DNA from: Ophiothrix spiculata
Taxonomy: Eukaryota > Echinodermata > Ophiuroidea > Amphilepidida > Ophiotrichidae
Reading direction: 5' to 3' (one strand)
Length of the DNA: 22,611 bases
Assembly: GCA_000969725.1 (NCBI GenBank)
Contig: JXSR01S032458.1
This document shows positions 1 through 9,556 of the stretch, one piece after another. Every line of letters starts with the position of its first letter. Position 1 is the first letter of the stretch. The position numbers and the translations under genes are program-made. The notes below the pieces were generated by a model. It was not told where the DNA came from. It was given only the letters and a program-made list of their open reading frames with translations, and made no database searches.

Positions 1-168
1 TTCAACGCCCCACCAGTTTACAAAAATAGGGTTGTGATGAATGTGGAGTGTTTTGTGACGGTATATGACAGATTGAAAACCTCTTAAAACATTTTGAAAT
101 GTTATATACCGCCAGGGACCATTCCACTTTTACCACGGCCCTTTTTTTGTAAACTGGGTGGCGTTGAA
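1..168. mobile_element. Foldback MITE, 168 bp
   Basis: The two ends are inverted copies of each other: TTCAACGCC followed by a CAC.CAGTTTACAAAAA motif at the left, and its complement ending GGTGGCGTTGAA at the right. The similarity continues inward for about 70 bases (left arm 1-70, right arm 99-168, including the shared GTATAT core), so almost the whole element folds into one imperfect hairpin. No coding capacity is seen. The left end coincides with the window start, so the element could extend further and no target duplication can be tested. The superfamily is not assigned. Confidence 0.8.
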
Positions 169-529
169 GGATCATTTTTCGTTAGCTTCAAAACATTCTC
201 TTGGTGACGTCAAGCGTGACCAGGACATTTCATTGCCTGCTTGTCACTCTATTAAATATACACATTCCACATGTCCACTCAACTTGAGCAGTGAAGTGAC
301 CTTGACCCATGCGTTGCCAAATCAAGTTTGACCTAAAAATCACGTTTTTCGACCCATTTGTGTTGTTTCCCCCTACCCCTACGTGAGGGGGTTGATCCCA
401 TTCGGTGCTCAATTTTACACTTTACTAAATTACCTATCAGATCTGACCAAAAGCAACATACGTTTCAACGCCTTGTGAGATATGGCTGAATAAAGTGTTT
501 GTGCGGAAATACTTTAAATGGCTAGTGTA
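169..529. other. Unassigned stretch with two regulatory-like motifs
   Basis: No gene is seen. The stretch is slightly richer in GC than its surroundings. It contains a perfect palindromic cAMP-response-type octamer, TGACGTCA, at 205-212, and an extended nuclear-receptor half-site, TGACCTTGA (complement TCAAGGTCA), at 297-305. A C-rich run followed by a G-rich run (CCCCCTACCCC / GAGGGGG) lies near 369-390. Each motif could occur by chance in 22 kb. The minus-strand open frame at 230-412 (60 codons) resembles no family I know. Confidence 0.3.
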
Positions 530-770
530 TACATAATCAAATTTTGGTATCTGTTTGAGACAATTAATTCTCTTATATAATAATTTAGATATTTTATATT
601 CATAATATGACCTGTTTAATATGAACTGTTTCACTAAGTACCAAAGTCTTGAACAGTCTAGACATAAAGCCACCCATGAGAGAAAATAACTTTTAATAAA
701 CTAGTTTTTCCTGAAGTTGAAAATAGAATTTACATCCATCAAATTCAGAATAACAATGTTTAAAATGTAT
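530..770 (+). repeat. Local direct duplication, copy 1
   Basis: This stretch matches 901-1157 in direct orientation, offset by 371 bases, with few substitutions. Both copies begin TACATAATCAAATTT and end CAATGTTTAAAATGTAT. The 130 bases between the copies are not duplicated. Copy 1 lacks a 13-base piece (TTGTTATAACTTC) found in copy 2. The duplication looks younger than the large segmental copies because similarity is high and nearly gap-free. Confidence 0.85.
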
Positions 771-900
771 AAAGTAGAATATTATCTTGCATTATTTATT
801 CTGAAAGCTAAATACATTTAGACAATGAAGAAGGAACGGACCATTTGGAGTAAGACTAAAAATAATAGGAATAGGTTTTCTGCAAAGTTTATTATTTTTA

Positions 901-1157
901 TACATAATCAAATTTCGTATCTGTATGAGACAATTACTTCTCTTATATAATAATTTAGATATTCTATATTCATAATATTATGACCTGTAAATATGAACTG
1001 TTTCAGTAAGTAGCATTAATCTTGAACAGTCTAGACATAAAACCACCCATGAGAGAAAATAATTTTTAATAAACTATTTTTTCCTGAAGTTGAAAATAGA
1101 ATTTACATCCATCAAATTTGTTATAACTTCTTCAGAATAACAATGTTTAAAATGTAT
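901..1157 (+). repeat. Local direct duplication, copy 2
   Basis: Direct copy of 530-770. It contains the 13-base insertion TTGTTATAACTTC near its right end and a few extra bases (an added TTA in the CATAATATTATGACC stretch). No inverted ends or target duplication are visible, so this looks like a local duplication rather than two transposon insertions. An unrecognised dispersed repeat inserted twice is the alternative. Confidence 0.85.
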
Positions 1158-1194
1158 CAGATGTACCAAATCTGCTAAGCAGTAGACAGCCATA

Positions 1195-2400
1195 TCCATG
1201 TCAGAGAAAGTTGACACGTATCATTTCAGATGGACCAGAAAGATTACATTGCATTGGACAAATAATTTCCTGCTTCAGAATGTAATAGAAATTAAATTAC
1301 ATCAAAGACTTGGCTAACGAAATATTCTCACAAACACTGATCTGATAAAATGGAGAATGACTGTGCCTTGGAGGTGATTTAACCTGAATATGAGCAAACA
1401 GATTTATTGATGTTATCGCAGACTTTGGTTTGTATAAGCAGCAGTTACTTACTGTAATAATAGACATTGTTATTTAATATATAGGTGAGACAATATTCTT
1501 TAAGGAAAAGTTGATTTTATAGTTATGAAATTTGGGTAGGCTGGGGCATCCAGGTGTTCAAACAATGACGTAATACTTTGATAAAGATGATTAAGCGGAG
1601 AAAAGTCACCAAGTTATTTTCTGTCAAAATCTAGTCAGAATTTGACAATAGAACACATTTATATTGTTCAAACATAACAGGTAAAGCAGTAAGAATTTGT
1701 TTCATATCAAAATATGAAATTCATTTAACTCGCAGTATGACTGTTTCATATTAATTTCAAAATATCATGAAAAGTCTCCTTCTACTCATTTGTTGTAGGA
1801 TATCACAAATAGATATGACCTATATCCATGCACGCACCAATCTGTCAAAGATTAAGGTTGATTTGTATTGCATTTAGATGAATTTCAGGGAACTGTGAGC
1901 TTTACTAATAATGTTATTTAAGAAGTAGACTGATAAAAAGGGAGTTTCCCATAAAACAGTTTTCATTAGTGCTAATGAAAGTATCACTAATCTGTCAGAC
2001 ATGAGAAAAAATGAAAAAGTATTGAATGCTCAAAGTATTTTAAAGTAAAATTATCAATAAGGTGCATTTATATGAGGATGTAAATACAGTATTTTGGTGT
2101 TTTGTGTGTTAGTTGTTTAATGCACACTTTTATCACAATGGTTGTCACTGTAATTTGTATCATTTGTAGGATTTGAAAACAAAAATTCCAGTTTTGAATC
2201 CCTACAAATTAAGCAATTGAGACATGGGTCATTGAACAGTTTGAAGTAAAGCTATGTTGATTATGTAGGTTTGATTTTGGTCATTTTAGTATAGGTTTCA
2301 GATCAACGTTGATATGCTAGTACACTTCTTGAGGGTTTCAGTCAATGTCCTATAATCTGTTCATCTTGATGTGTTAGAGAAAATTTCAGATTCTTTGTAT
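1195..2400 (+). repeat. Segment 0: partial third copy of the segmental duplication
   Basis: Aligns in order with segment X at about 5862-6700. Landmarks shared by both are CAGATGGACCAGAAAGATTA (from about 1227 and 5879), the string CTGAATATGAGCAAACAG (near 1384 and 6030), ATTCCAGTTTTGAAT (near 2186 and 6471), GTCATTGAACAGTTTGAAGT (from about 2228 and 6512), and the GGTTTG...TTCAGTCA block at 2268-2350. Identity is patchy: strong islands are separated by gapped, diverged stretches such as 1480-2120. No counterpart of 1.2-2.2 kb was found in segment Y, except the 2268-2350 block, which matches 17534-17640. No gene is seen inside. Confidence 0.8.
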
Positions 2401-2469
2401 ATCTATTTTAAAGCATTTGTAGGCAGCTATGGCAAATAGATGCAGTTGTCATCTCCTAAATGTAGCTCC

Positions 2470-2518
2470 TTGTAGCATATCTGATGTATACTAGTTGTAT
2501 ACATCAGATATGCTACAA
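2470..2518. repeat. Perfect 22-bp hairpin with 5-nt loop
   Basis: Left arm 2470-2491 begins TTGTAGCATATC, the loop is TAGTT at 2492-2496, and right arm 2497-2518 is the exact reverse complement over all 22 bases. The flanks do not continue the pairing. Such perfection in otherwise diverged DNA points to a recent origin, for example by template switching during replication. It is short for a microRNA precursor. Similar hairpins occur at 8074-8124 and 21608-21652. Confidence 0.95.
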
Positions 2519-2888
2519 TAAGCAACATGTACAAGCTGACAGAAGCATCCTTTTGCCATGGTAGCCCACATTTGAGTACTAAACACAAAGTGAATTGGTT
2601 CTGGGAAGGTACCACATATTTATACATATTGCTGATGATATTGTTCCCACCAAAGTTAAAAATTGAAATGTCAACGGGTCCTTTGTCTCCTTCAAAAGAT
2701 TTATTCTACTATAGGAATCATAATGTCTTAAATTGCAAGGTTTTGTGTATTTCCTGTTTGAATGTAGCTTGAAGTCATCTGGGGTTTAACAGTACCTAAA
2801 TATCTAGGTATTTGCAACTTCATTCAATCTGTTTTATTCTGTCAAAGAGCTATTGAAGCCATAACAATGGTACCCAAGTATCTATATA
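2519..2888. other. Unassigned spacer
   Basis: No gene, inverted repeat or match to another part of the window is seen. A plus-strand open frame (2527-2772) and a minus-strand one (2427-2627) overlap each other and the hairpin. Both look like chance frames. Confidence 0.4.
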
Positions 2889-3332
2889 TGTGACCCGTCA
2901 TATCGAAAGGTACCTTAAGGTCGGCAAAATTAAAATTGATTTTTTGGTCTCATCTGAAAGATTATATTTTAGGCTTTAAAATGACACCTTGCTTTTGGTT
3001 ATAGGATGTTCGATTACAAAGTTACATCCAAATTTGTAAAAGGTATCGGGCTGATTCCGAAAACTAAAGTTCTGAGAAAATCTAGTTTAAGTTTCTATAC
3101 TGGTTAAACGTGAATGGAGAAAGGATTTTTATCTCGATTTTTAAAACATTTGTCTTATGTTTTGGATGTTGGAACCTGAATAATATGATAGAATACACTT
3201 CAAAGGTAACGTTTCTGATGAAATTAGAAATTCGACCTTGGACGTGATTTTTGACTATGCTCAGCTTCAATGGCCTGTATCTTGTAATTTACTTCGCCGG
3301 TATTAAGGTACCTTTCGATATGACGGGTCACA
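2889..3332. mobile_element. MITE with 30-bp perfect terminal inverted repeats
   Basis: The element starts TGTGACCCGTCATATCGAAA and ends with the exact complement. The first 30 bases match perfectly in inverted orientation, up to GGTACCTTAA, and weaker inverted similarity follows (GGTCGGC against TACCGGC). It is 444 bp with no credible transposase. It is flanked by TATA on the left and TATG on the right, so a TA duplication is possible, but ATAT/ATAT could equally belong to the inverted repeat. A degraded single end of the same family lies at 17985-18041. The small minus-strand frame at 3082-3270 is not recognisable. Confidence 0.9.
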
Positions 3333-3612
3333 TATGTCAAGCCTTATACCACTTCAATATTTATTTAACTGTTTCTGAGTATATGTTAGGGTTTCTTGAG
3401 ATTTTATTTTAAATGGCAGGAATGTAAGATAAGCATCACTATGCATCAATCTAACAGAAACAGAAGCGTGCAAGTATTCAGACACTTATGTCTATATTTT
3501 GGTTAAGTGGTTTTGATACCAGTGTTATGAGTGCAACTGTCTTGTAATAGAGGAAATGATCATGAAAGGGAGTCTCTATACAAACTTTGAGTCAAATTGT
3601 GTCAGATAACAG

Positions 3613-4264
3613 ATATTCTGTATAGAAGTGTTTCAGTGCTTAAGATATCATAGTTGGGAATATTATTCAGGAATGTCTTGAATTTACAGTTTCAGGCATT
3701 TAGATTCAGGGGTTAATGCCTCCATGGACCAGCCAGGGCTACCACATTCTTAAATTTTTGAATGGTATTAAAAGTCTGTCAAGAAATTTGAGTTTTTTAG
3801 ATTGGATCAATTATATTATTTGCACCCGTAATAAGATTCTTGCAAAACAAATGCAACAAAACCTCAGGGATGTAAAAGATTTCATGCAAGACTTGCGGCT
3901 GCAAAAAAAAAAAAGAAGAAAGACACTTCATGTTAGACAAGACCAGACTGTGACCGTGTACTCTGATGTAATAGACACTTAATCTGATGTAATAGACACA
4001 GTTTATAGTTAAAAATAACTCATGTGTTCTCTAAAAAGTAATTGCATAACAGTAAAGGTACAGGTCAAAACAATATATTCATCTTGCAGCAATTACATAA
4101 CACTTCTTTGGCAATTGAATGCTCTTTTTGCACAGAAACTGAATTAATTGATCATAGCTTACTCTTGGCTAGGACGTATTTTAATTTTCACTTCACTTTT
4201 TCTCAGTCACTACGCTTCTTATGTTAAGACAAGACAGTTGAACTCAAATTAGCTTACTTTTTAC
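3613..4264. other. Spacer inside segment X
   Basis: No firm match to Y and no gene. It holds an A-run near 3902 and a short direct repeat, TCTGATGTAATAGACAC, near 3962 and 3984. The open frame at 3716-3982 (88 codons) ends in a lysine-rich stretch created by the A-run and resembles no family I know. Confidence 0.4.
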
Positions 4265-4388
4265 ATCTGTTAAAGCTGATAATACAGCTGACAATACACA
4301 AAGCTTCAGACAAAGCATTACTTAGCCAGAAGAAGCAATACAGGAGTAGCCTCAGCACTTGACAATGCAATAAGTATGTCTGCTAATG

Positions 4389-5274
4389 CAGTGGCGGATT
4401 TAACAGTCAGCAAAGTCAGCAATTGCTGACCGGGCCCCCCTAAAAAATTACCCTCAGGGCCCCCCCCCCCCAAAAAAAAAGGAAAAGAAAAGAAAAAAAG
4501 ACAGAAAGAAGGAAAAGAAAAGGAAAGAGGGAAAATAAAAAATATCGGCTACAGAGTTTATTTTAACAATTTTAAAGAGAAACCATCTTTCACACCATTA
4601 AGGGCCTGTGAAGGACACTGCATGAGCCCCACAGGCCCCATACAAATAAATATGTTTTATAAGCATGGAGAGTAACCTAACTTTTGCTCAAAAAGGTGGT
4701 CTACGTGAAGGTGGGCTATAATGGATAATATGGCTTCGGTGTTTCTGAGATCCAAGTAGGGGCTCTTATCAGTGGTAGATTTAAGAATCAGCAAAGGCAC
4801 CAGCTGCCGAACCTCTTAAAATGGCCAAAATATTTTTTTTAAAGGAAAGAAATAAATACTTCCAAAGAATTTCACTTAAAGATTCATAGAAAAAACAGTG
4901 TTCTTGCAACATCGTGGGCCCAAGCAGAATACTGGGCCCCACACAACTTTCCCCCTAAGATATTGCGATGAACCCAAAAAAAGTTTTGTGAGGTCAATTA
5001 TTTTACCAGTTAGGAACCAGGGGCAGCACTATTGGGAGGTATATGGGCATTTCCCCCAGTCACAAACCTTGATTGCACGTAAAATGGCAAAAATTTTGCA
5101 CGCTACACGCGAAATTCAAGATAATGTATCCGAATTGAAAATTTTTGGCGCAAATTTCAAGATTTTTAAAGCAATTTTTAGGTGATATTTTATAATTTAC
5201 CGACCATTTTTTGTTTTAAAAAGGGCCCCCATCATAAATTGCTGACAGGGCCCTTTTCCTTAAATCCGCCGCTG
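4389..5274. mobile_element. Non-autonomous hAT-type DNA transposon, 886 bp
   Basis: The ends are CAGTGGCGGATTTAA and, at the right, TTAAATCCGCCGCTG, whose complement is CAGCGGCGGATTTAA (one mismatch in 15). The CAG(T/C)GGCGG start and the 8-bp flanking duplication fit hAT elements. Subterminal motifs repeat: AATTGCTGAC occurs at 4421-4430 and 5237-5246, each next to a GGGCCC run, and 4415-4430 is a perfect 16-bp palindrome. No transposase is visible; the open frame at 4898-5185 (95 codons) has no zinc-finger or dimerisation-domain features. A second hAT-like start, CAGTGGTAGATTTAA, lies inside at 4770, so the element may be composite or nested. It inserted into segment X after the X/Y duplication. 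Confidence 0.92.
4460..4535 (+). repeat. C12-A9 run followed by homopurine tract
   Basis: Twelve C residues (4460-4471) and nine A residues (4472-4480) lead into an almost pure purine stretch reaching 4535, broken by a single C at 4502. It lies inside the hAT element. The tract could form triplex DNA and is likely unstable in length; copy number here may also be affected by sequencing or assembly error. Confidence 0.85.
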
Positions 5275-5500
5275 TGCTAATGCCTTTATTATGTGAAGGA
5301 AGTGATTCAGCTGGAATGATGGTTTACTTGATATAAGCAAGGTGGGGTAGATGGAGGGACCTGTGCAATTGATGGGGACCTGTGCCAGGTTGGAATTTGA
5401 ACTCTTTTATTACATAAAGTGAAGAATTATTTTGTATGCATGTTAATCTGAACGGAAACTTTGAAAGATCAAGGTGTCTTTTTTGTGTACTCTTTGGTTA

Positions 5501-5860
5501 TCTAATACACATTTTTTAATTTAAGGCTCAATTTTTAATTTCAGGCTTAATTTATTGATATGCAGTAAATCTTGTTCATATTACACTAGTTATTTGTATG
5601 CACAAGCCAATGTTGTTACATAAGAGATAATACTGTGGTAATAAAATGTGTTTTTACTTTGTCAAACCAAAACTTAAAATCCAATTTTTGAAAATATTTT
5701 TTTGGAAAATGGTATTTACAATGTGATATAACATATATATTTGCTTAGTACAAGTTGATGCGCAAATGTCAAAAATGTCACATACTGTGTTATTACTCTG
5801 TGAGGCAGGATATTTGCTTAGTTGCAGACAGTTATTATATAATATGAGCATTACTTGCTA
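5501..5860. other. AT-rich spacer inside segment X
   Basis: No gene or inverted repeat is seen. It contains a short near-repeat (AATTTAAGGCTCAATTTTTA and TTTCAGGCTTAATTTATTG, near 5518-5555). The minus-strand frame at 5654-5851 looks like chance. Confidence 0.35.
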
Positions 5861-6555
5861 CAGTTGACTCATATCATCTCAGATGGACCAGAAAGATTAC
5901 ATTGTATGCCTGCTTCCAAATGTAATAGAAATGAAATGACATCAAACACAAAGGAGTTTACAATTGAATATTCTAGCAAACACTGATCTGATCAAATGAA
6001 AATTTATTGTATCTGCAAAGTTATTTAAACTGAATATGAGCAAACAGCTTTTTGATGTTATCATATATATCGGTTTGTATTGCCAATGATTGCTCACTGT
6101 AATAACAGATTTTTATCTATTTTATTGTCTCTACAATTTTGTTAAAAATTGTGATTCTATTCTTGTCAAATTTGGGCCAGGTCATTTAGACGATCAAAAT
6201 GATTTACTGTATTAGTTTAATTAAATCTAATCAGAAAGAAACAAAAATAAGAGCACAAATATGTTCGCTCAACAGGTTTTAGAACATCATCAATTTAAAG
6301 AATATTGTGTAAAAGATTTTTAAAAAAATCATATTTGATTTAGGTTTTATTAGAGAATTAATTATCAGATTTATTGTTCCGCCTGTCTCATATCATCTCT
6401 TAATTATCTCGTAACACTTGCACTTGTCACCATGCAGTAATCTCTATTCTTTTTAAAATCTTACAAATATAATTCCAGTTTTGAATTCCAACATTATCTT
6501 GAATTGAGAAAACAGGTCATTGAACAGTTTGAAGTAAAGCTATGTGGATTATTTT

Positions 6556-6700
6556 GGTTTGTTTATGCTCATTCTAGTGTGTGGTTTGAATCAATGTTGA
6601 TGCTTGTCCATACACCCCTTCAGGGCTTCGGTCAGTGACCCATCAAGGATGTGAATTATACTACTTTGCAGCTTGAGGTATCATCAGATTTTCAGTCAAT
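6556..6700 (+). repeat. Conserved block shared by segments 0, X and Y
   Basis: The stretch from GGTTTG to GTGAATT is strongly conserved with Y 17534-17640 and more weakly with 2268-2350. Its best part reads ATGTTGATGCTTGTC, then ATACACCCCTTCAGGGCTTC. The X and Y versions are open in the same frame over about 19 codons and end at the same TGA, but segment 0 has a TAG in that frame, so coding is unlikely. CCCCTTCAG looks like a splice acceptor, but no exon can be closed after it. Confidence 0.7.
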
Positions 6701-8073
6701 GTAGAGTTTGTTCTCCCATATGTCATTGTAAGCATTTCAGTAATACAAGGTTATGATTCAGGGGACTCTGTACTTGCCACATATTGACACCTCACATTTT
6801 CTATTGATTTAAACCAAGTCCTCTATGTGATTCATCCATTTGATATATTTCAGGTGAAAACAGTTTTGCTTTAAGCAACTGAGGAGATGATGTTGGCGTT
6901 TTTCATCCCACATGAGTGTTCTTATATTACATGCTACTTGTGAGACATTTAGAGTTAATTTGAACTCCAATTTCAACGTTTTAGTAGTTTGTGCATTAGG
7001 AACCTATTGTGCAGGATAAATATAATTTAGCCTTTTAAATTACTATTATTATTCTTTCTCAATGTATCATGTATGATAGCAGCCTTCAGAACCAGTAGCT
7101 GTGTTTATGCCTGCTAATTTGTTGAGATACTAATATGCAGGGGTTTAATGGAATTCTCATTGAGATTTAGCAATATAGCAGGTGACAAGTTAATGAAGAG
7201 TGAAAATGGATTCCCTTGAGCAAAGTTTGATTCACAGAAATGAGCAAACAGGTGATCAAACATAGAACAAAGTTCATTTTCAATGATTTAAGATTTTGGT
7301 GAACAGAATGGTGATTTCATAAGAGCCAATTTCAAGGATACCTTCTGTCTACTTTTAAATCGATGTATGTTAAAGCTCAAAATTATATATTTGTGACAAA
7401 CAATAAATTACTCGTTATGTTTATTGTCAAATTTGGTTTTGTGTTTCCATAAGCATTTACCGTCAGGATTCTACTTAGTTTTTCTGTTAGAGGATTGTAA
7501 AATACATTGTATGTTGAGATGATCATAAATGCTGTTTCATTAGCTAAATAACAAAATAACAGCACAATATTCCTCTAAAACCACAAGAAGTCTTGTCGTT
7601 GCTGGGCTTACCCCAAATGCAATCACTTATAGATGATAGTGCTGTTTGGGATGACCTTTGATATATTGCATTTGTACAGTAATGTATAGACCCTTATAGA
7701 TTATTCCCAAGATAGAGTGATACAAAATGTTACAGGTGAGTACTAACAGCAAGTGGGCTGCAGAAAACTATTCATCATGAAGTCAGTGTGCAATGTGAAT
7801 GATGCACAGAACCATAAGGGATTAGACTAGGTCCGTGATGGCCTTGTGTCAGTAGGTGAGGTATGTATAAGGGTGGAGGCGTTACAGTTTTAGGTAAAAA
7901 TCAGGAGTATTTATACCATAATTTTAGATAGGAGTGGTCAATTGATTTGGTTTATGGACCATAACCTTGACAATTTATCCGGCTATAAGTCCCCATTCTT
8001 TCATATTCAATTATTCTTTATTTTTTTGAAATAATTGCATTCAAATGGCGCTGTGTGGGGGTGCGAGGATCAT
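6701..8073. other. X-specific spacer, left part
   Basis: Together with 8125-9390 this makes about 2.7 kb in X where Y has only about 140 bp (17681-17820). No gene, inverted ends or recognisable mobile element explains it. The minus-strand frame at 7383-7565 is AT-driven and not recognisable. The stretch may be a loss in Y or an unrecognised insertion in X. Confidence 0.4.
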
Positions 8074-8124
8074 ATGGTTGTAGCAAGTATGTATGCATAA
8101 TGCATACATACCTACTACAACCAT
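8074..8124. repeat. Near-perfect 25-bp hairpin
   Basis: Arms 8074-8098 and 8100-8124 are inverted copies with two mismatches in 25, so this is nearly a continuous palindrome centred on GCATAATGC. The arm starts ATGGTTGTAGCAAGTATG. It shares the TTGTAGCA start with the hairpin at 2470-2518, though the rest differs. The two mismatches are transitions. Confidence 0.93.
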
Positions 8125-9391
8125 TGCATCAATGAGGCAACTATACGGTGCATTATAAGTATAGGCTATTACCTGTCGTTGTACCTACTGAAGGGTTATT
8201 GTTTATGAACAAATGATAAATCAGTGATTATGAAAAGAAATTGTGGATGATTATGAAAAGAAATTTTGGATGAAGACATATAAATTGGTATTTGTAGTAA
8301 TGGATTCCAATTGACTTTTAAATAATATTTGATCACACTATAGCTCAGTACAGAAGCAAATTCCTTCATTACAAGTTTGGTTTATTTTAAAGTATATAGC
8401 ACCCCCTTCATATATCGAGGGGTCAGATTATTAAATTACATACAGTTATAAAGATATGATGAAATCAATTATGGTACCATTTTTGCATGAAATTCTATAC
8501 TTACACCCTATATGACATTTGTTCCACCCTGTATATCCACTTTTTTGTGGTTTGTTGACAATCCTTACAATCATAGCTTTACAATGATATATAATTTACT
8601 GGGACTTAAACACAGGAAAAGAATTGCTATGCGTTAAAAAGAAAAGACATGCAAATTCCATTCTACATCGGTGTGTAACGCAGATTCGTCCTACCTCATA
8701 ACACAACGCCTGATCAGAATTAAATTAAGATATTTGTTGGTAACACGTTTATAGTCATATGTTTGATTTGCATAAATGCCTTATAAGGTTCTTGCTTTCA
8801 AGTTTTAAACTATTTTGGATGTGCTGTAACCCATTTACTTACTAAGCACAGTTTTCTTATAAGGGAAAGGTAAAGTCACTCGTATAAAAAGATTCGAAAT
8901 GTGTCTTTCACATAGAGAACAAACAAAAAAAGGTATTATTATCATTGTTATTAAATCATGTATATTGAAAAAAAATACATTTTCCTTTTAAAAGCTCTCC
9001 ATCTTTTCACAGCTACTTTCATCTGTATTATTAATATCTATCATCAGTGTTTACTTGTGAAAGTATTAAACAATCTATTACTCCCCATGGATTCAGAACA
9101 ACATCAGTGGTTTGTTACAGAAGCAAATATTTCCACTGTTTGTCTTATGATATTTGTATTATTTCTGTGTATCTGTGTAAATTTTTGTTGAAATATCAAC
9201 TTTGATATTTCTGTACATCTATTAGTAAGATAATCTTTTGATGTGAAATGTGTGTTCTAGCTCATCAAAAGTCTTTTCTTTCTAATGCAACAAATGATCA
9301 TGCAAATCAGAGCTGATGTTGAAAATGCAGTATAAGGTTTGGTACTTTATAAATGTCTGTGATGATAGATGAAGTAAAATGATGTTCTCTG
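8125..9391. other. X-specific spacer, right part
   Basis: No recognisable gene or mobile element. It contains CACCCTATATGAC and CACCCTGTATATCC near 8504-8540, and a 23-bp tandem repeat at 8226-8271. The plus-strand frame at 8958-9191 (77 codons) is hydrophobic and rich in Ile, Leu, Phe and Cys. That composition is expected from T-rich DNA, and there is no supporting codon or homology signal. Confidence 0.4.
8226..8271 (+). repeat. Tandem repeat, 2 x 23 bp
   Basis: GATTATGAAAAGAAATTGTG, then GAT, is followed at once by a second copy with one change (TTGTGGAT to TTTTGGAT). Confidence 0.9.
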
Positions 9392-9556
9392 AATGTAATC
9401 ATCATCCATCAGTCTGTCTCTGCAAAGTGTTTATAATATTGTACCTTTTCAACTTTCAGTCATTCGTTTAAGAACCTACTGTAAACTGTAAACGGTCTGT
9501 GTTAAAACAGAGCAAACTAATGCCATGGGAAATAAGCAAATGTTGTTGACATTTCT
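9392..9556 (+). repeat. Conserved block shared by X and Y
   Basis: Matches Y 17821-17967. Two islands are near-identical: AATGTAATCATCATC with CCATCAGTCTGTCTCT, and GAGCAAAC with CCATGGGAAAT. The only length change in the first island is an in-register GTC insertion in Y. No reading frame is maintained across the whole block. Confidence 0.75.

Larger units (their letters stand above)
4381..5282. repeat. 8-bp target-site duplication pair around the hAT element
   Basis: TGCTAATG occurs at 4381-4388 and again at 5275-5282, directly touching both ends of the element. Eight-base duplications are the known signature of hAT transposition. The paralogous site in segment Y (15973-15980) has a single TGCTAATG, so the pre-insertion state can be seen. 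Confidence 0.93.

Noticed and set aside
464..472. Second TTCAACGCC, matching the tip of the MITE at 1-168
   Set aside because: Only nine bases match and no inverted partner is nearby; consistent with chance.
3716..3982. Open frame of 88 codons with a lysine-rich stretch
   Set aside because: The lysines come from an A-run, the end comes from a direct repeat, and there is no conserved paralog in segment Y.
4898..5185. Open frame of 95 codons inside the hAT element
   Set aside because: No BED finger, DDE or hAT dimerisation features; it lies in a short non-autonomous element.
8504..8540. CACCCTATATG / CACCCTGTATATC doublet, similar in reverse to 15527-15560
   Set aside because: It may be a repeat terminus, but no second end or target duplication could be found, so it is not called an element.
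8958..9191. Hydrophobic small open frame resembling a membrane peptide
   Set aside because: T-rich DNA gives Phe, Leu and Ile frames by chance; no upstream or family signal supports it.
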